A stretch of 64,000 bases of DNA from Brugia malayi (taxonomy: Eukaryota > Nematoda > Chromadorea > Rhabditida > Onchocercidae). The translations under genes were made by a program, and so were the position numbers. Below, piece after piece: positions 11,381-26,706 of the stretch. The stretch covers positions 1,816,001 through 1,880,000 of the forward strand of contig NW_025062477.1 of NCBI RefSeq assembly GCF_000002995.4. Direction: 5' to 3'. Numbering within the stretch: position 1 is the stretch's first letter; each line of letters begins with the position of its first letter. Under the pieces are notes generated by a model. The model searched no databases. It had not been told where the DNA came from and saw only the letters and a list, made by a program, of their open reading frames with translations.

Positions 11381-14218
11381 CAATACAATTTTTCGATTAA
11401 AATTTCCTTTAAAATTTATAAACTTTCTAGAAAAAAAAAGGAAGAAAAAAAAAGACATAAAAACGTTTTATTATTTCACACAAATAGAATATCGATTGAA
11501 ATTTCGAAAACAGGAAATAACGACAATACATGTTGAGTAGAAATTATAAATTAAAAAATTTCATTTCACCTTATAATTATTTGTTTTATCCATAATTTTT
11601 CTTATTTTCTTATATTTGTTAATCTTAACATTTTACCAGTTTACTTAGTTTACTTACTTAGTACTTACCATTTGCTTATTTGCTAATTTACTTACTTTAA
11701 ACTGTTTACCAATAGTTACAACTCTTACTCTTATCACATTTTAAAATATCAACAACAGTCAACTCTCATTTCTAACCATCTTTAACCCTCAAATATATTC
11801 TTCCCTATCACCTTATCTTCCTCTTAATTGTTCCACTACATGTGCACATGTCGCATTGGCTGTGGCGGTAGTGGTGATAGTCATGGCAGTGTCGGCGGTG
11901 ATCTCATCATTTCATGATGTCTTCTCTGCTGAATTTACAATGTTTAACGACATTTTATCGCATATTTAAATGTCACAACTCAATTGTGATAATCCTAAAT
12001 GAAGTTATACAGTTAGCTAAATTATTGCTAATTTCATTTATTTATTATTAGTTTTGTTTGCTTATTTTTGTATTTTTTTTTAGTTAATTAATAAATAAAA
12101 CAGTTTTCCTATTTTTTCTGCCACCACTTTTTGCTTGTACCATCGTAAATCTGATAGTAAATTCAGAAATGATATAACACACACACACACACACACACAC
12201 ATGTTTTTCCTTTTTTTTGGAACTGAATTATTTACTGCAGAGGAATTAGAAAAATCAAATCAGATCTAGCATTAATTCTTCTTTCTTTTCTTCAACAAAA
12301 TTATATATGTATATTTTTTTTTTCTTTGTTAAATATTTTCAGCTCGATTAATGCACAAAAATCTGTTCTGAGAGATCTAATGTAGAAAAAAACGTGAATT
12401 TTAATAGAAAACATTTTTAATATTACAAGCCACTATTATTATCAATGTACAAATAATAAATTTAAGCAATACTAATTTTAGAAGTAACCAGAGTTTAAGA
12501 ATTTAGAGGACACAACTTTTTGCTTGAAATCAAACTAAATTTCAACTAAAATAAAAATTGTTCCTGGTATTGCTTGCATTCAAGATGTATAAAAAATATA
12601 AATTCAAGATGTATCAAAAGCATTTAAAAATATTTGAATGAATTATCACAGTAATTTTTGAAACAAAAATGTATTCAATTCGTCAACAAAATCTTATCCG
12701 AATCAATTTTACTGGAAAAACCCAGATAGATACAAAAGAATTAGCACAGCAATGAAAGAAAAATAAAAAAATAAAACATAAACAGAGACCGAATAAATAT
12801 AAATTATGCAGTGGAATTTGATTTTTTCCACACAACTTCAAGTTTCAGACTTCAACTTTCAAATGCAACAAAATTTAACTGAATTATCACAGTAATAAAC
12901 TTTCTTTTGTGAATTTTGAAAGAAAAGTGTTTAGAATGTCAAAAGTTACCATGATATTTAAAAGAGTGACTTAAAAACTAACTTAATTTCCCTAAAAATT
13001 GAAGTTAAAAAATCGAGTAGGAATATTTTTATCTTAAACTATTCACCAATGATACACACATCTCATCTCATCGTCTTGGATAATTAAATATTACCATACC
13101 CTATAGATTACTATAATTGGTTAACTTAATTAGCTAAAGTTCAGTTTATGTTAAATTATGACTTATAATTATCATCGATATCATCCTACTTTTTATTTAG
13201 ACTTAAAACCAATTTAGAAAAAAAAAAGAAAGAATAAAACTTTGGACAATCGCTTTAAAAGAAATCAGCAAAAAAAGGAAAAAAACACTACAATATTTGC
13301 CATCGTACATATCATTTGAAGGCAAACAATGAAACATTTTACCAGTTTCAAATCTGCAAATACATGTGATTTCTTAACAATATTTTTTTTCTTTTTAAAT
13401 GAAATCACAAAGAAATAATGAAATGATGCGATTATTGCCATTTTTAATGACTAAATTAAATTACTGATAGTTCAATTAGTCAAGCATTCAGACCAATCCA
13501 TTTAATCAGATTAACCTGACAAGAAATGAATGATTTTCAATTAATGTTATGATAATAAGGCACTCACATATCTCTGAAAATTACAATGAGATGATAATTG
13601 AGGAAAATGGATGTGAACAAAATGTGAAAATGAATACCTATAGTGATAAATGATTTTTTCAAATAAAATTTTTATGCTTCATGTCAACTATTTTGTTAAA
13701 TAAGGTCAACTCAAAATCCCATTCATGTAAATGGCAATAATTGCATTATACACTTTTGATAGACCACTTCTAGAAAGACACGATTACACATTATACAAAT
13801 ACAAAATCTCTAATTTCATGAGAATAGCTGTGCTAGAATTCAGTTGAAATTATATACAATATCGGCAAGGAAAAATAATACATACCATACAATAGCTTTT
13901 TTTTTTGCCTATTCATAAAGTTTGAAAGACATCAAAATTTTGAACTTATTTGAGGTTTACTGAAAATTATCAAAATATTGGAAAAATAGTTTCAACTTTT
14001 CATTTTCATATCTTCATATTTTAGCTTAAAAATTTTTAACGATGTCAATAAAAATGCATAGGATTTAAGATTCAAGAAATAAAATCTTCGTTCAATTCAA
14101 ATTAAGTAATGAAATTTCCTGAAATTGTGGAAAATAACGAAACAATAGCTCATTATACTAGTTAAGCAACCTTATAGATATTAGAATCGATTGAAAGATT
14201 TCTAAAATTAATATACAG
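11381..14218. other. Spacer between DOP1 and inversin; putative inversin promoter
   Basis: No gene is supported here. Contents: the 46-nt segment before the inversin start back to an acceptor at 11427-11428; a TTTAC/TTAG-rich imperfect repeat at about 11635-11715; a GC-richer patch at about 11840-11930 with two TCATGG/TCATGA elements; an (AC)n tract at 12177-12201; and the DOP1 3' flank. Two imperfect X-box-like sites are described under findings. Confidence 0.5.
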
Positions 14219-17200
14219 TTATAACTGCCAGTGCTCTGCAAAATCAACATATAGTGCATGTTCCAGTCGGTTAATTGCAGCTTTGTAAGACAGTGAACCA
14301 TTCAGAAAATGAGCATCTCGTAATTGATCCTCCTGAAATTCTTTCTTTTTTTTTTGTTTTGAGATAATAAGCTCAACTATACTAAAAGCATAATGTATCC
14401 TAATATAATGATCACACCTGATTTTTAATATATGGTTTTATCATTTTGTTAGACTTTAGCAAGCGATTCATACAACTATTTAAGCATACTTTGTCAAAGG
14501 AAAATTGCATCGTCAAAACACGCATCTCATTCTGGGTTGCAAGTGCCAAGAAGAATGAACGCAATTCACTAAAGCTTGTCAGCGTTTTAACATTAACCAG
14601 TGAAGCAGACATAAACTTCCGACCATGAGCTGATAGCTGACCATACTGAAACTAGATCAAAAGTAATTCTGAAAATGTGATTCTGCAGTAACAGTCAAAT
14701 TAAAATTGTAAATTACATAAGAAAAAAAAATCATTCATTTTAACAACGACATACTTTATTACGAAGTAAACGATCTATACGACTCGCGAATGGCACAAAT
14801 GAATCGATATTACTTGTTGCCACCGAATTTACAAATGCCCAGTGACACCTAAAAAAAAATTCTTTTCCTCAAACTAAGTATATCTGATAATTCTAACCAA
14901 AAAATTGATTATCAATCGAAGCCTCGCAATTAAAAAAACTAAGACTTTGCATTCCATAATACAATAATAATGGTAGAAAATCAAAAACGTTCAAAAGTAC
15001 TTACATCTGAAATTGTGCCAAATAACCGGCGGGAAGTGTACATAATGTTTCAAGTAGTTTACATGCAGCTAGATAAAGCTGCATCCACTGATCATTTCGA
15101 TCACATTTTAAATCATCCGAAACATTTGCTGTACCCGATAACTGTTGCTCAATTTGTAACAATACGTGAACCTGAAATTCATCCTTTCTCTGTCGCTCAA
15201 GATCAATAATTCCTTTTGTGCATCACAAAAATGGCTTAGAAATTTCACTACAATATAATAAAACTTGAGAAATTGGCAAAAATAATGCTACAAAAGTTGA
15301 CGCATCTCTTTTCCAACAAATTAAATACACTACCAGTTCAGTAACCATCGAAGGCCATATGCTGACAAGATGTTGTGGTTTCTGCCTAATAAGCAAGACT
15401 CGATAACAAAGAAACACTTGGGCATGAACAATCGGAACTTGTGATAAACGCAAATTGTCTGATAAACGCTCTGAAAAAAGAAAAAAAAAATGCAAAATTG
15501 TATAGTGAATCATCGTAATAAAAGCTTTAAAATACGCTTCCTCTATTTAGATTTTCATCTGCTCAGAAAATATTCTGATACACTTAAGGCTCAGATGATA
15601 CCAATGCCTTCGTCACAGTTTTCTTCTCAAAAATTTTGTTCTACGTAACATTTCACAGATATTTTCATTTACAGTATTTTATCCCTCTTTCCAGATGATA
15701 CAAAAGTATTTGGTGCTCATACGAAATATAAAAAGCATTTCAAATAATACTCATTATAAACAAATTTCAAAAGTCTCAAATTACCTTGTATGTCAGGTAA
15801 CTGAGCTTGATATTGGCCGAGTTCTGAGCTTAGTATTATAAATGCCAAACGTTTGAGTGCCTGGGCGCGCATTTCATATTCAACTTCTTTGCTTGTTATC
15901 AGACTTGAAAGTGCCGAGTTTTGCGCTGTTGAAATCCTTCCTAAAAATCTGAACTTTTCTAAAAGTGCAATGGAAGTCCGTAACTAATCGTGACCAAACT
16001 CTGTCAATTTTATGTTACAAAGTATCTAATTTAATAATTAATGCATGCAAAACACATCACCAATTAATTAAGTAACGAACGACTGGAACGGTAAACATTC
16101 TTCAATAATTTTGAAACTATATCTGGTGTGCAAACTACCGTTTACACAGCAAAAATGAAAAGATTTCAATAATTAGCTAACTCCTACAAACCTAACGATT
16201 CATCAAAACAGAGTTTGATAAATGATGAACTATCCAGCTATACATTAAATTCTTGTTGAACAATCAAAACTAATGAAGAACGAACCAAGCAGCTCTTTGA
16301 AAGATGTTTTGTCGTGAGTCATCAAATGATCAGTTATAACCAACCAATGTTTCAGTGATTGCATATCCATTTTAAAGAAAGCTATAAGTTTCATGAATGA
16401 CAAATGACGTATAATAGGAACGATATTTTGCATGCTTACCTGTGTATTTCGTCAAAGAGGCAATGAATGTAAAAGTCTTTTAATTCAAGATACATAATTG
16501 CTGTAACTTCAACCAAGACTAATGAAAAACTACTGCTGTTAATTACCAAGTTACGAAACACCTACCTGGATCAAGCAGAAGATCCAATGTAGCTTTACGC
16601 CATACTGGTCGCATATAGTTAAAAGTACTCATTGATGCAAGCAGTTGTGAACTAGCAAGGAAGAATCGAGCATTTCGAGCACTAAATTAAAAATTAAGAT
16701 ATAAATAATAGCCCATAAAAATTCCACATAAAAATTATATTAAAAAATTGTATTTCTATAAATTTTAAATTCAAAAACTGTGTTTCGAATTCAATGTTGT
16801 TTTAAAAAAAATTAGATTCATTAACCCATTAAAAAAAAATTTCATTTTTCTAGAAAAACAAACTTCTTGGCTTTCAAATATGGCAACGTATTGCTCCAAA
16901 CGGCATGAAGTAATGGCAATAATCTCTCTTTATCTTCACTCTTGCATATCGAATCAATCAATTCAGCTAAATGCTGAAATTGATAAAAAAACATTATTAG
17001 GAAACTTTAGAAAAACCTACAACATTTAAATCTCTTATACTTCGAGCACCAAAAAAGTTCGAAACGGTGAAAAACTGATTTGAAAAATTAATCCAATTCT
17101 TTAAACCAAAAAAATTTATATTTTCCTTATTTTGATATTTGATACAATTTATCATTCTGTAGAGTCTTGATATAATTTATCATTCTATAGGAATTAGAAA

Positions 17201-20009
17201 GTAAATTTGAGGATGAAAAACATTTTAGAACCGCTTTTTTTCTTTATAATTTGCAAGAAAAGAAATAATATAATGCTGTCCAGTGAATGAATTAACCTCA
17301 GCAAGCAAAAATAAAGCTTGAGTACTGTGTGTTGGATCGCGTTTTAAACTATTGGGATCTTTCAAACTTGATCGAATGTTTGTTATACTCCGCCTATCAG
17401 CTGCTGAGCTTGAAGCACCCTGAGATGATACTGATATCTGCGTGGCTGTATCAAATGTGGGAATCCTGAAAGCGATTGAATCAAATGACATAATGATGTT
17501 CAAGAAAAGATGTTAGTAAGTATTTGAAGAATATATTTGTTTTTTGACTCTTCATTAACCTCGGTGGCACCAAAGATGACGTGGAACCACGTAAAGAACT
17601 GTTTTCCGATGCGGCTAATGACGTTGGTGCAGTGGCGAACTCCACCACCGGTGATGTTTCTTGCGATTTTTGCGCTGCAATGTAATTAGAATTTCATCAT
17701 TTCTGAGCTCGGAACAGATAACAACAAATTTAATAATTTGCTTTTCGCCAAATTTTAGCAATGATTTTATGCAGTAATCATTTCTCGAAACACTTGGACG
17801 GCAATGCAAATAAAACCATTTTTTGGTTGGCTCAATCAAATAAATAACCGTTTTAAACATCAAAACATTTTAGAAATAAACATTTACTGGATGAATCATG
17901 CTTGACTACTAATGTCCGCTTCAACCAAGTGGTTTGTTCCAACTGCCAACCAACGATAATATTCATAGCTTCCGTAAGTTTCTGACATGCATCCTGCGCA
18001 GCTCGTGACAATTGCTTATCTTCAACGACAGCTGAACTTGTAATAAGTTGTACGAAATCCACAAGTATACTGGAATTCAAGAAGACAAAGTCAGGTTAGA
18101 CAAAAAATAAATAAGACGAAATGAGAAGTCTTATATATGAAACAAAACATGTCAATCTTTCAAATAAATTGGAATATTTTCAAAGATTATGCCCCTTTTT
18201 ATGCCAAAAACAAGATGAATAACGTATATAAACATGTAATTTGATGGAATTTCAAATTTGAATCTAAATAGTGGAAGTGGTAGCGCCTTCTAAAATTTAC
18301 ATGAATTGGATGAATACAGCCTTCGGTGGTAGCGACATAACTGGTGATTCCACAAACAATGCTTGCAATGATGGCCAACAATTGTATAGAGCAGCAGACG
18401 ATGTAGCTCTAACACAACCATGAAGCATTTCCAGTAGCGCAAGTTCAGTTGGGAAAGCACTTTGTTGCAACCAATTCTGAAAAGATTAAAATGAAATAGT
18501 TGAAAAACTGATAAAAACTAATATAGATCTGTAATATAATTAATACATAGTTCAAGCAGTCAATATTGATTACGAGCTGAGATCCCAATGTTTTGCATAT
18601 ATATGAGAGAAGAAAACTAAAACTCTACATTTTTCGCGTGCTAACCATTCAAACTATTTAGAATTGGTGCAAAACAATTACCTTATCAAGAACTGCACCT
18701 GATTTTACTATTTTCCATGCGCCTTCTTTCAGTGCTTCAGCAACCGTAGAAATAAGATTTTCAAATGGAAGAATTTTGATACTCAGCAAGAGATCAGCAA
18801 TATCGAGCTGTGCCGGTGAATAATCAAATGACGACTGAAAGTAAGAGAACTTGATCATTTTCTTCAATATATCACTTTTATTATAATTAAATAAGAGAAA
18901 CACTTCAACAATTTATCTAAATCTGTTTGACTAATGAGAAAGTAATTTATTATGAAAAAAAATTGTTTTAATTAGTTCTGTAGCATCCTTAAGAAACTAA
19001 AGTATCGTTGAAGGAAGCTTTGTAAGCTCAAAAGCTTAAAAAAAAGCAAAAGTGTAAACTTAAAAACAACCTGATCAGATTCAACACGTGTAGTAAGCTG
19101 TTTCTGTGATGTTAATGAACTTCGAGTCATCCATACCAATGCAAGTGATGATAAAAATGATTGCTGATGATGTTCTACTATTGGTGAAAGCAAATCAAGA
19201 ATTAATTGTCGGATTATCTAAATATGTTCGCAACATTGTTTTAGAATAATAATACTTAAAGATAAAAAGTTTTTCTTTTTTATCAGTGAAAAAAAAAATC
19301 TTCCTCATTTTACCAAAATTATACAATGTTTTAAAGACTGATTTATCTGCTATGTTTTTTTTTTTTTTAACTTGTTCTTTCATAAGTTAAACCAAACGTC
19401 TAGTATAACTACAAAAAAGGTTAGCAAATACTGTAGGATTTCCAATAGGGAGATTTGGTTCTCCTTTTCGCAACTGTGTCCAAACATCACAAAGTGTAGC
19501 AAGAGTATGTGGAAAAGCGTTAAGTATATCAGATCGTGCTTGCTTCCAAACATCATCGGCTGTGAGCTCAGTAAATTTACTGAGTGCAGCATTTGATGAC
19601 TACAATTTAGATGTGAATTACAACGACAAGATTGTATGAGGATTAATCAAACTTAAATTTAATGGACTTAACTTCGTTTAAAGCCAGCAATGCGCAATAA
19701 TCCACAAGTATTTCGGTTCCTCTTTTTCTCACCTAGCTTTGATATTTGAGTTTAAAATAATCAGCAAAAAATTCTTAGTGCAAAACCTATGGTTATGAAT
19801 TAGGTTTATATGCTGTGTATTTAAATTTTGTCTCCATTTTCTTTTCTGAACATAGAAAAAATAACGATACTGGTGAAATTATAGAAAATTTCCGAGGATT
19901 TAATCGATCTAAATTCAGCTCTAACAGATTCAGTTGCTTTAAATAGTATTTCATTTGAATTTATGAATAATTAAAGAACCCGGTTTCTTTACGACTAGAG
20001 AAAATTAAA

Positions 20010-20065
<56 letters not shown>

Positions 20066-20073
20066 AAAATGAA

Positions 20074-20104
<31 letters not shown>

Positions 20105-23100
20105 CATTAGCTTACCACATTAGTACTATCGCTAAAGGAGAAAACTTTAACGAGATTGGAGATAAGCTCTGTAGCACCACGTGTACCTGGTATAGCATTC
20201 ATTACTGATGATGCCAGCGATGGATTGCTTACTGCTACGACCTAAAAATAAAAGATTTGTTGGGATCAACTCTTAGTTTGACCAACTAATCTGCCTTAAA
20301 AGTTTCTTGTCTATTACTACAACAGACTTAAATAATTGCAAAAGTAAGGATTTCTCTATCTAAATAAGGATTTCAGTTTGATCACCAAGACCATAAATTA
20401 CTTACAACATAAAATCTCTCTAATAAATAATAAAGCCTCAATGAAGTCAACGACATGAACAAACAAAATACTATATTTTCCATCAATAGAACTTACCTTT
20501 TGATAATTAAGTTGACTAATCTCAATTAGTTAAACTGTTGTATCATTCTTTCAATTTCTTGTCATATACTAAGCTATTTCAAGCACCACGTAAATTTTAT
20601 CATTTCAAAAGAGAACAAATCACTAAGTGAAATATGGTGAAAGTAAAAACAAAATAAAAAATAGGCTAAAGTCAGCAATTGTTAGATACTCATAAATTTC
20701 AATCATATAATCAGAAAAAAAAAAAATTCCAAGTAGTGCAGTATTCTTTTCATGAAATAATACCTGTGAAGACTGATGGACATTGGTCAATGTCAAAGTA
20801 TTGGATTGAGATGTATTGTCGATAAGGCAATAATGAAAGAACATATTCAATGTTTCCAATATCTATAAAAAATCTTCCTCTTGGAAAGTCAATTTTAGAA
20901 GTTCTTCCTAATCTAAATCAATCAAGATATAGAAATTTTAGTACAATAGCGAAAGGTTTGAGTATAAAATTTTTATTTAAATTTTTGCTCCCGACAGAAT
21001 TTAAATTCCAACATGACATAATTGATAACTGACAAAAAAAAAAAAAAAACTACAATAGAGAATAATTTTGAAATATTATCAGGCAGTTATACATATGAAC
21101 AACAAATTCTATGATAAAGTATAAAAGAAGCATGCTTGAGTTTAAATTCTATCAAAAAAAAAAAGTATACATTAACTAAGTATGTTTTGCACCATCCCAT
21201 ATTTTAAGCAAAATCCCATTAAAAAGACGAAAGCCAGGAACCGCCGAACACTCAGAAGAGATGGAAAATCAAAAATATCCTGATGCATTATGTGTTTCCA
21301 GTTGCGAAAAAAATTGTACATATAATAAAACCTACTCCAATAGCATAATTAGTTGGATAAGTTGGCTTTTCCTGACTGACACCTAAATAGCGAGTACGAA
21401 CTCGGCTGATTGAAGAAACATTGTGCATTTCATCACTGGTAGTAGGCAAATATGCGATATTTACAGCAGATTCTAGATTCTTACACAATTGCTCGACAAT
21501 ATGCACCGAAAATGTTGACAATGATCTGTAGTAAAATTGCTTTCAAGCAATTAAATTTATATGAAAATTGAGTCTAACACAAAATGATACAATTCAATAC
21601 CTTTAAAAATATCAGAAAAAAGACTGACCTGATTCTCATTCTGTTTCATTTTCAATATTTTATTACATTCTAATTATAAAAAAAGAGTGTAATAAACCTA
21701 TCGAGAAATGGTAGTATTCGCACGACAAATGTAAGCCACTGCTCCTGTTCAGCTGAGTGTTTCTTGAGAGCATTCAAGACAGTTAACAAGAACATACGCA
21801 ATTCAACCATGCCAATATATGGTTCACGAAGCGTAGCACGATGCTGCGGTGAATTATAAATTTGATGATTTATTGATAATTTATCTCTACCACTGATATT
21901 CTGAAATTTTAGTTAAGCTATTGAGAATTTTTCGATAACTCAATTCAAATTTGTCTAATTTTCAGTTTTTGAGATGTAAAGAATTCTGTAAGCACACATA
22001 ATATCAAGCTACTCAGTATACACTGCTTAGCAGCCTAATATTATCAATAATTTTGCTCTCATATCCATTACTTTCACATGGCGTTCCAAGAAGGCCTTAA
22101 ACATTATTATTTGCTCATTATTTGCTGAGCTGCACTTGCGAACTATAATCTGCATGCCGATTCGTTCATTCCAAATTCCACAAAGTTACAAATTTCTATT
22201 GAACAAGAAAAAAAAAAAGGCGTAAATGAATAAGTACCTGATCAGTGAAATTCTGAAATCCGTTTTTGATTACCAATTCCAATTGTATTACAGTGGCAGT
22301 TAAATCCAGCAATGAGCTTTGATAACCAACAATCAAATCACAAAAACTGTTGCTAGCTGTTGCACTGCTATCATTAAATTCTAATATATCTACTGACAGT
22401 GGGACACTAAAAATAATGAAATTTGGATAACAGATGAAAATCTTAAAAGCATAGGAAATCCAACTTAACTTCGACCACAGTGTATAACCGAAAATTTTTG
22501 ACTAAAAAAAGCACTGGTAAAAGTGCTCAACTATTTTGAATTTATTTATTATTTAATGTTGTCTACGGATGAAGATTTACATTTCGGTATTATTATGTTG
22601 TCGAACATTATGAACAGAAGTTAAAAGAGAATGCAACAAGCATTTCTGAAGCTTTGAACGTTGGAGCAAGCTATGAATGTAAGCAGTTAAAGCTCGAGAT
22701 TGATTCTCTTGGATTATTGCTATTAATCCGCGCACTAACTCGGTGAGAAAATCCAGAACTGCCATCTAAAATAAACAACACTAATCAGTTTAAAATTTCG
22801 TCCATTATTTCTCATTATTACATAGTTATTCTACAACACTATTTTTAATGAGACACTTCTGTGTCTCAGAATTACACACAAATATACCTTTTTTTCAGTA
22901 AGCCACTCGTAAAAACATGAATAATTACAAAACTAATTGTTCGTTTATTTGGATTTCCAACAAGCGTTTTTTCTCAAAAAATCTTAAAATCGAGGTAATC
23001 GATGACTGTAAAAATTTACCTTACATTTCCAAGCATTGCGTAAATCAAAACTAGAAACGTTGGCAGTAGGAGAATTGACAAAATATGATCGAAGGAAATG

Positions 23101-26100
23101 TAAAGAAATCTGCAATATGTTAAGAATAAAAATCAGTTTCAGTAAGAAGTGAAAATTATATCGCATAAAATTTTTTAACAATAGATAACGAACTTTCGAA
23201 CTGATATTCTAAAACTTACTGTATAAGAAACTTATTAACTCAGTACTCAATTATCTACATTATTATATGAATTGACGAAGGAAATTTTAAAAGCTAGCCT
23301 CAACTTTCTCTTCTAGTCGAAATATTAATTAGAGAGAACCAAAAACATATCAGTACAGCAGAAACTCACAGTCATAAAGAGTTCAAGGAAAGTGTAATGT
23401 TTGTATTTTAGTGTATCCGTTCCACTTGCATTATCCGAATCAGAACCCCAAAAGTCTTGTCCTAATATGGACCGAATGTGACGTGACACAAGATCCATTA
23501 ATTGTCCAGATGCAGCCCTTGATGGAGATTTCGAAAGCGATGCAGTTCCAGATGAAACCATACAACTGAAAATTTGATTTATTTCATTAGGCATTCCATT
23601 GGGAAAAAAGAAAATGAATTACTGCAAATTCAAGCTTCTAGGTTTCTGGCCAATAGCCATTCTTAAGTAAGCACAAAGAACTTAAAATGCTAATTCCGAA
23701 AAGATCTGAATTATCTGAACAGTAAACTAAAGTAAATTCACATCTTATAGCTCAATTCAAAACATTTCTCTCATAAACAAAGAAAATGAACTGAAACTCA
23801 TGGTTAGCATATGTTTAAGATGGCCTTTCACATACATACCTAATAATAAGCCTGGGAGTTAGAAAACTAAGTTTCGTCCGCATCAATGCAATTAACATTC
23901 GGAACACTTTTTCAGAGCGCGCTAAATCTACCGTCTGTCCACTTTCTGCATAGAGCAACATATGCGCATGTAATTCGTGGCAGAGTGGTTGCACTTCATC
24001 ACCAGTTGCTTCCAGACGAGGCAATTCAGATGTATCAAATAATCTAAGTAAATATAATATAAATAATAATTAACTTTAAATATAACGAAAACAAAACTTT
24101 CAAATAGAAAGTAATAAAAGTTTCTGTTTTGAAATCGTGCCAAGAGTAAGCCTTACTTTAGTTCTTGTGCAGACATCGTAAATATACTTTCTTGCAATGA
24201 ATCTTGCCTTCGATGACCTCTGGAGCGTTTTAAGTTCTCAGAAATCGATGGACCATTCTCAACAGATTTCCATGACGAAACCACAGGAACTGACTGCGAT
24301 TCTGATGCTGTTTTGTGTTCTGCACTGAAAATTATTAAAACTCGGGTTATACACGAAAATATTATAAAGATAACGTGAACTATCTAAGAATAAGGGTTTC
24401 AGAAGACAACTCGAATACCATGCTTCTGACAGAAGTTTTAGGGTGAAAGATCTGAATTGTAATTTAAATAAAGCATGGGTTATCATTGCTCAACTAGACA
24501 ACATTAAAAATTAAAAATCAGAAAAAAACCACAAAAATTTGAGAGATATAAACGAACCCGGATAATCTTTCCTTTTCGCTAATTTCGCTCTGAGTATAAT
24601 GTGTATCACTAATAAGTGTCATTTCAATATGTGAACACGACCGTTCACCAGCAAAACAAGCTTGTATTTCCATTTCACTTTCTTCTTGAGCACAAATACA
24701 GTCAAGGATATACTGTAGTGTTTCCAATACGTCATGATCCAAGGAATCGAGTGATGCAGTTTCAAGAGAATCCTGAAATGAATTTTAAACATATTGCTCG
24801 AATTTCTAGGTATAATAGATATATGTCAAAAAATAATACAAAATGTATAACTGAAAGAAGAACGGTAACATATCAAAATTTCTATCTATTATATGCCAAA
24901 CTTCCTAAAACAAATTAAATAATTGCCAGCCATTTAATCTTATTTTAATGCATCCGTTCATCAATTTTTTCTAATAAAAATTTATGTGAAAATCATCATA
25001 AAATGAGATTATAAATAGCTCACATTATCATCATCAAACATTGGTATGTCTGATACATTCCTGCGATGAGTTTTTTGCGCTTCGCTCGTAACATTCAAAT
25101 CCATCGTACCACTATCATCGCCTTCTTGCAACAAACGATTTCTTAACTCAGTCAACCAAGCTGGATATCTGAAAACTAATTTCAGAATATTCCCGAATAA
25201 AACTAGTACCAGTACATTTACTAAAAATTTCAAGTTTTTGAGTGAAATTTAGAAATTATAACAATTTCACTAATTTAAAAAAAAAAAAAAACGAACTCTC
25301 CGATTCTTAATCTTTGAAACGCTGTAGAAGCTTCAACCAAATGTCGTTTAGCTTCATTTGAACCTGTTACCGAAACATCTTCGCACAAATGATGTAATGA
25401 TTGATGACCACCATCTGTTAACAATGTTATAGCACAAATACCAGGTGGTATATATGGAAACTGAAAGGAAAATACCTTAAAATTTTAATTCTAGATTTCT
25501 CAGTTTATCTCTGAATTTCTATATTTCATAGGATAGCATTCCATAATATCAGAATGAGAAAAATGTCAGAGCTATTTATGATATAATGGAGTAAGTTTTG
25601 AAAACGCAAATTTCTTGTTCAATTACAACTTTAGTCCTTTCAACCAACTTAGTGTACTTTTTAAAAATAAAACTACTAGATAAAATACTAATCAAACTGT
25701 CAGGTCTAGGTAAGAGAGACAAAAATTTTCATGTCATTATTTTTTTTCAAAAACTCATGCTTATTAATAAAAAATATAAACCTTCTCCTTATTCAATCTA
25801 CGATGCATGTTGAGATATTGAATTGAAACACGTGAAGTGCTGGGGTTCAGAAGCATTGTAGCCCACATCTTGAATATGTAAACAAATTTTTTATCACCCA
25901 CTCATAACTACTCAGTTGTTCAATACAAGTACAATTCATTGGGAATCAATGTAAGATAAAAAAAAGCTGAAAACGGTTATTTTCACTGGCATATGTGGCA
26001 ATTAATGAAGTTTGTAATAGGATTTATGAGCAGATTGTCCTTATAAGATAATTTGGTAAGGACTGTAGTGAACGTTACACATGTGCAAGTAGCATAATGA

Positions 26101-26673
26101 AGAGTGGACAATAATAAATACGCAAAAAGTAAAACAAGTGGAAACTATTTATCGTTATTTACAAAAAATTTGAAATAAAATTGGCAAAAAGGTTATAAGT
26201 GTTACCTGCAGAATATATGGCAAATCCGAATGCTGAGCACAATCATTGAACCAACAACCCGAAATATTTTTCAATTCCGTTTTATCGTAACCAATTGTAT
26301 CATCAGAAAGAAAACCCAATAAAAGCATAACTACTCTTAAAAGAACTTAAATTACAATCAAAACCTAATATTTGTCAAATAAAACCAAATGTAATTAATT
26401 AACGAAAATCAATCGAACTGATTTGATTTAATTCGGGTCATGATGCTTCAACTTAAAGTTTAAATACAACTACAATGTCTGAAGTACAATTAATTAAACC
26501 TGTTAAATGGTTTGGATGATAATCCAAGGTAGAGCTCCTCGGCTGCAGAAGGCCGATTTAACATCCATAAGGTTCGAAATTTTTTAGCAGCAGAGCAACT
26601 TAGTTCCTAAAAAATAAGGTACCGTCGCACTTCTAATAAACTTAAATTTTTAGCAAGGAAAATACAAATCTAC

Positions 26674-26706
<33 letters not shown>

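Noticed and set aside
11813..11884. Short threonine-rich minus-strand frame upstream of inversin
   Set aside because: Only 23 codons, no good donor linking it to the inversin first exon, and likely a by-product of the GC-richer patch.
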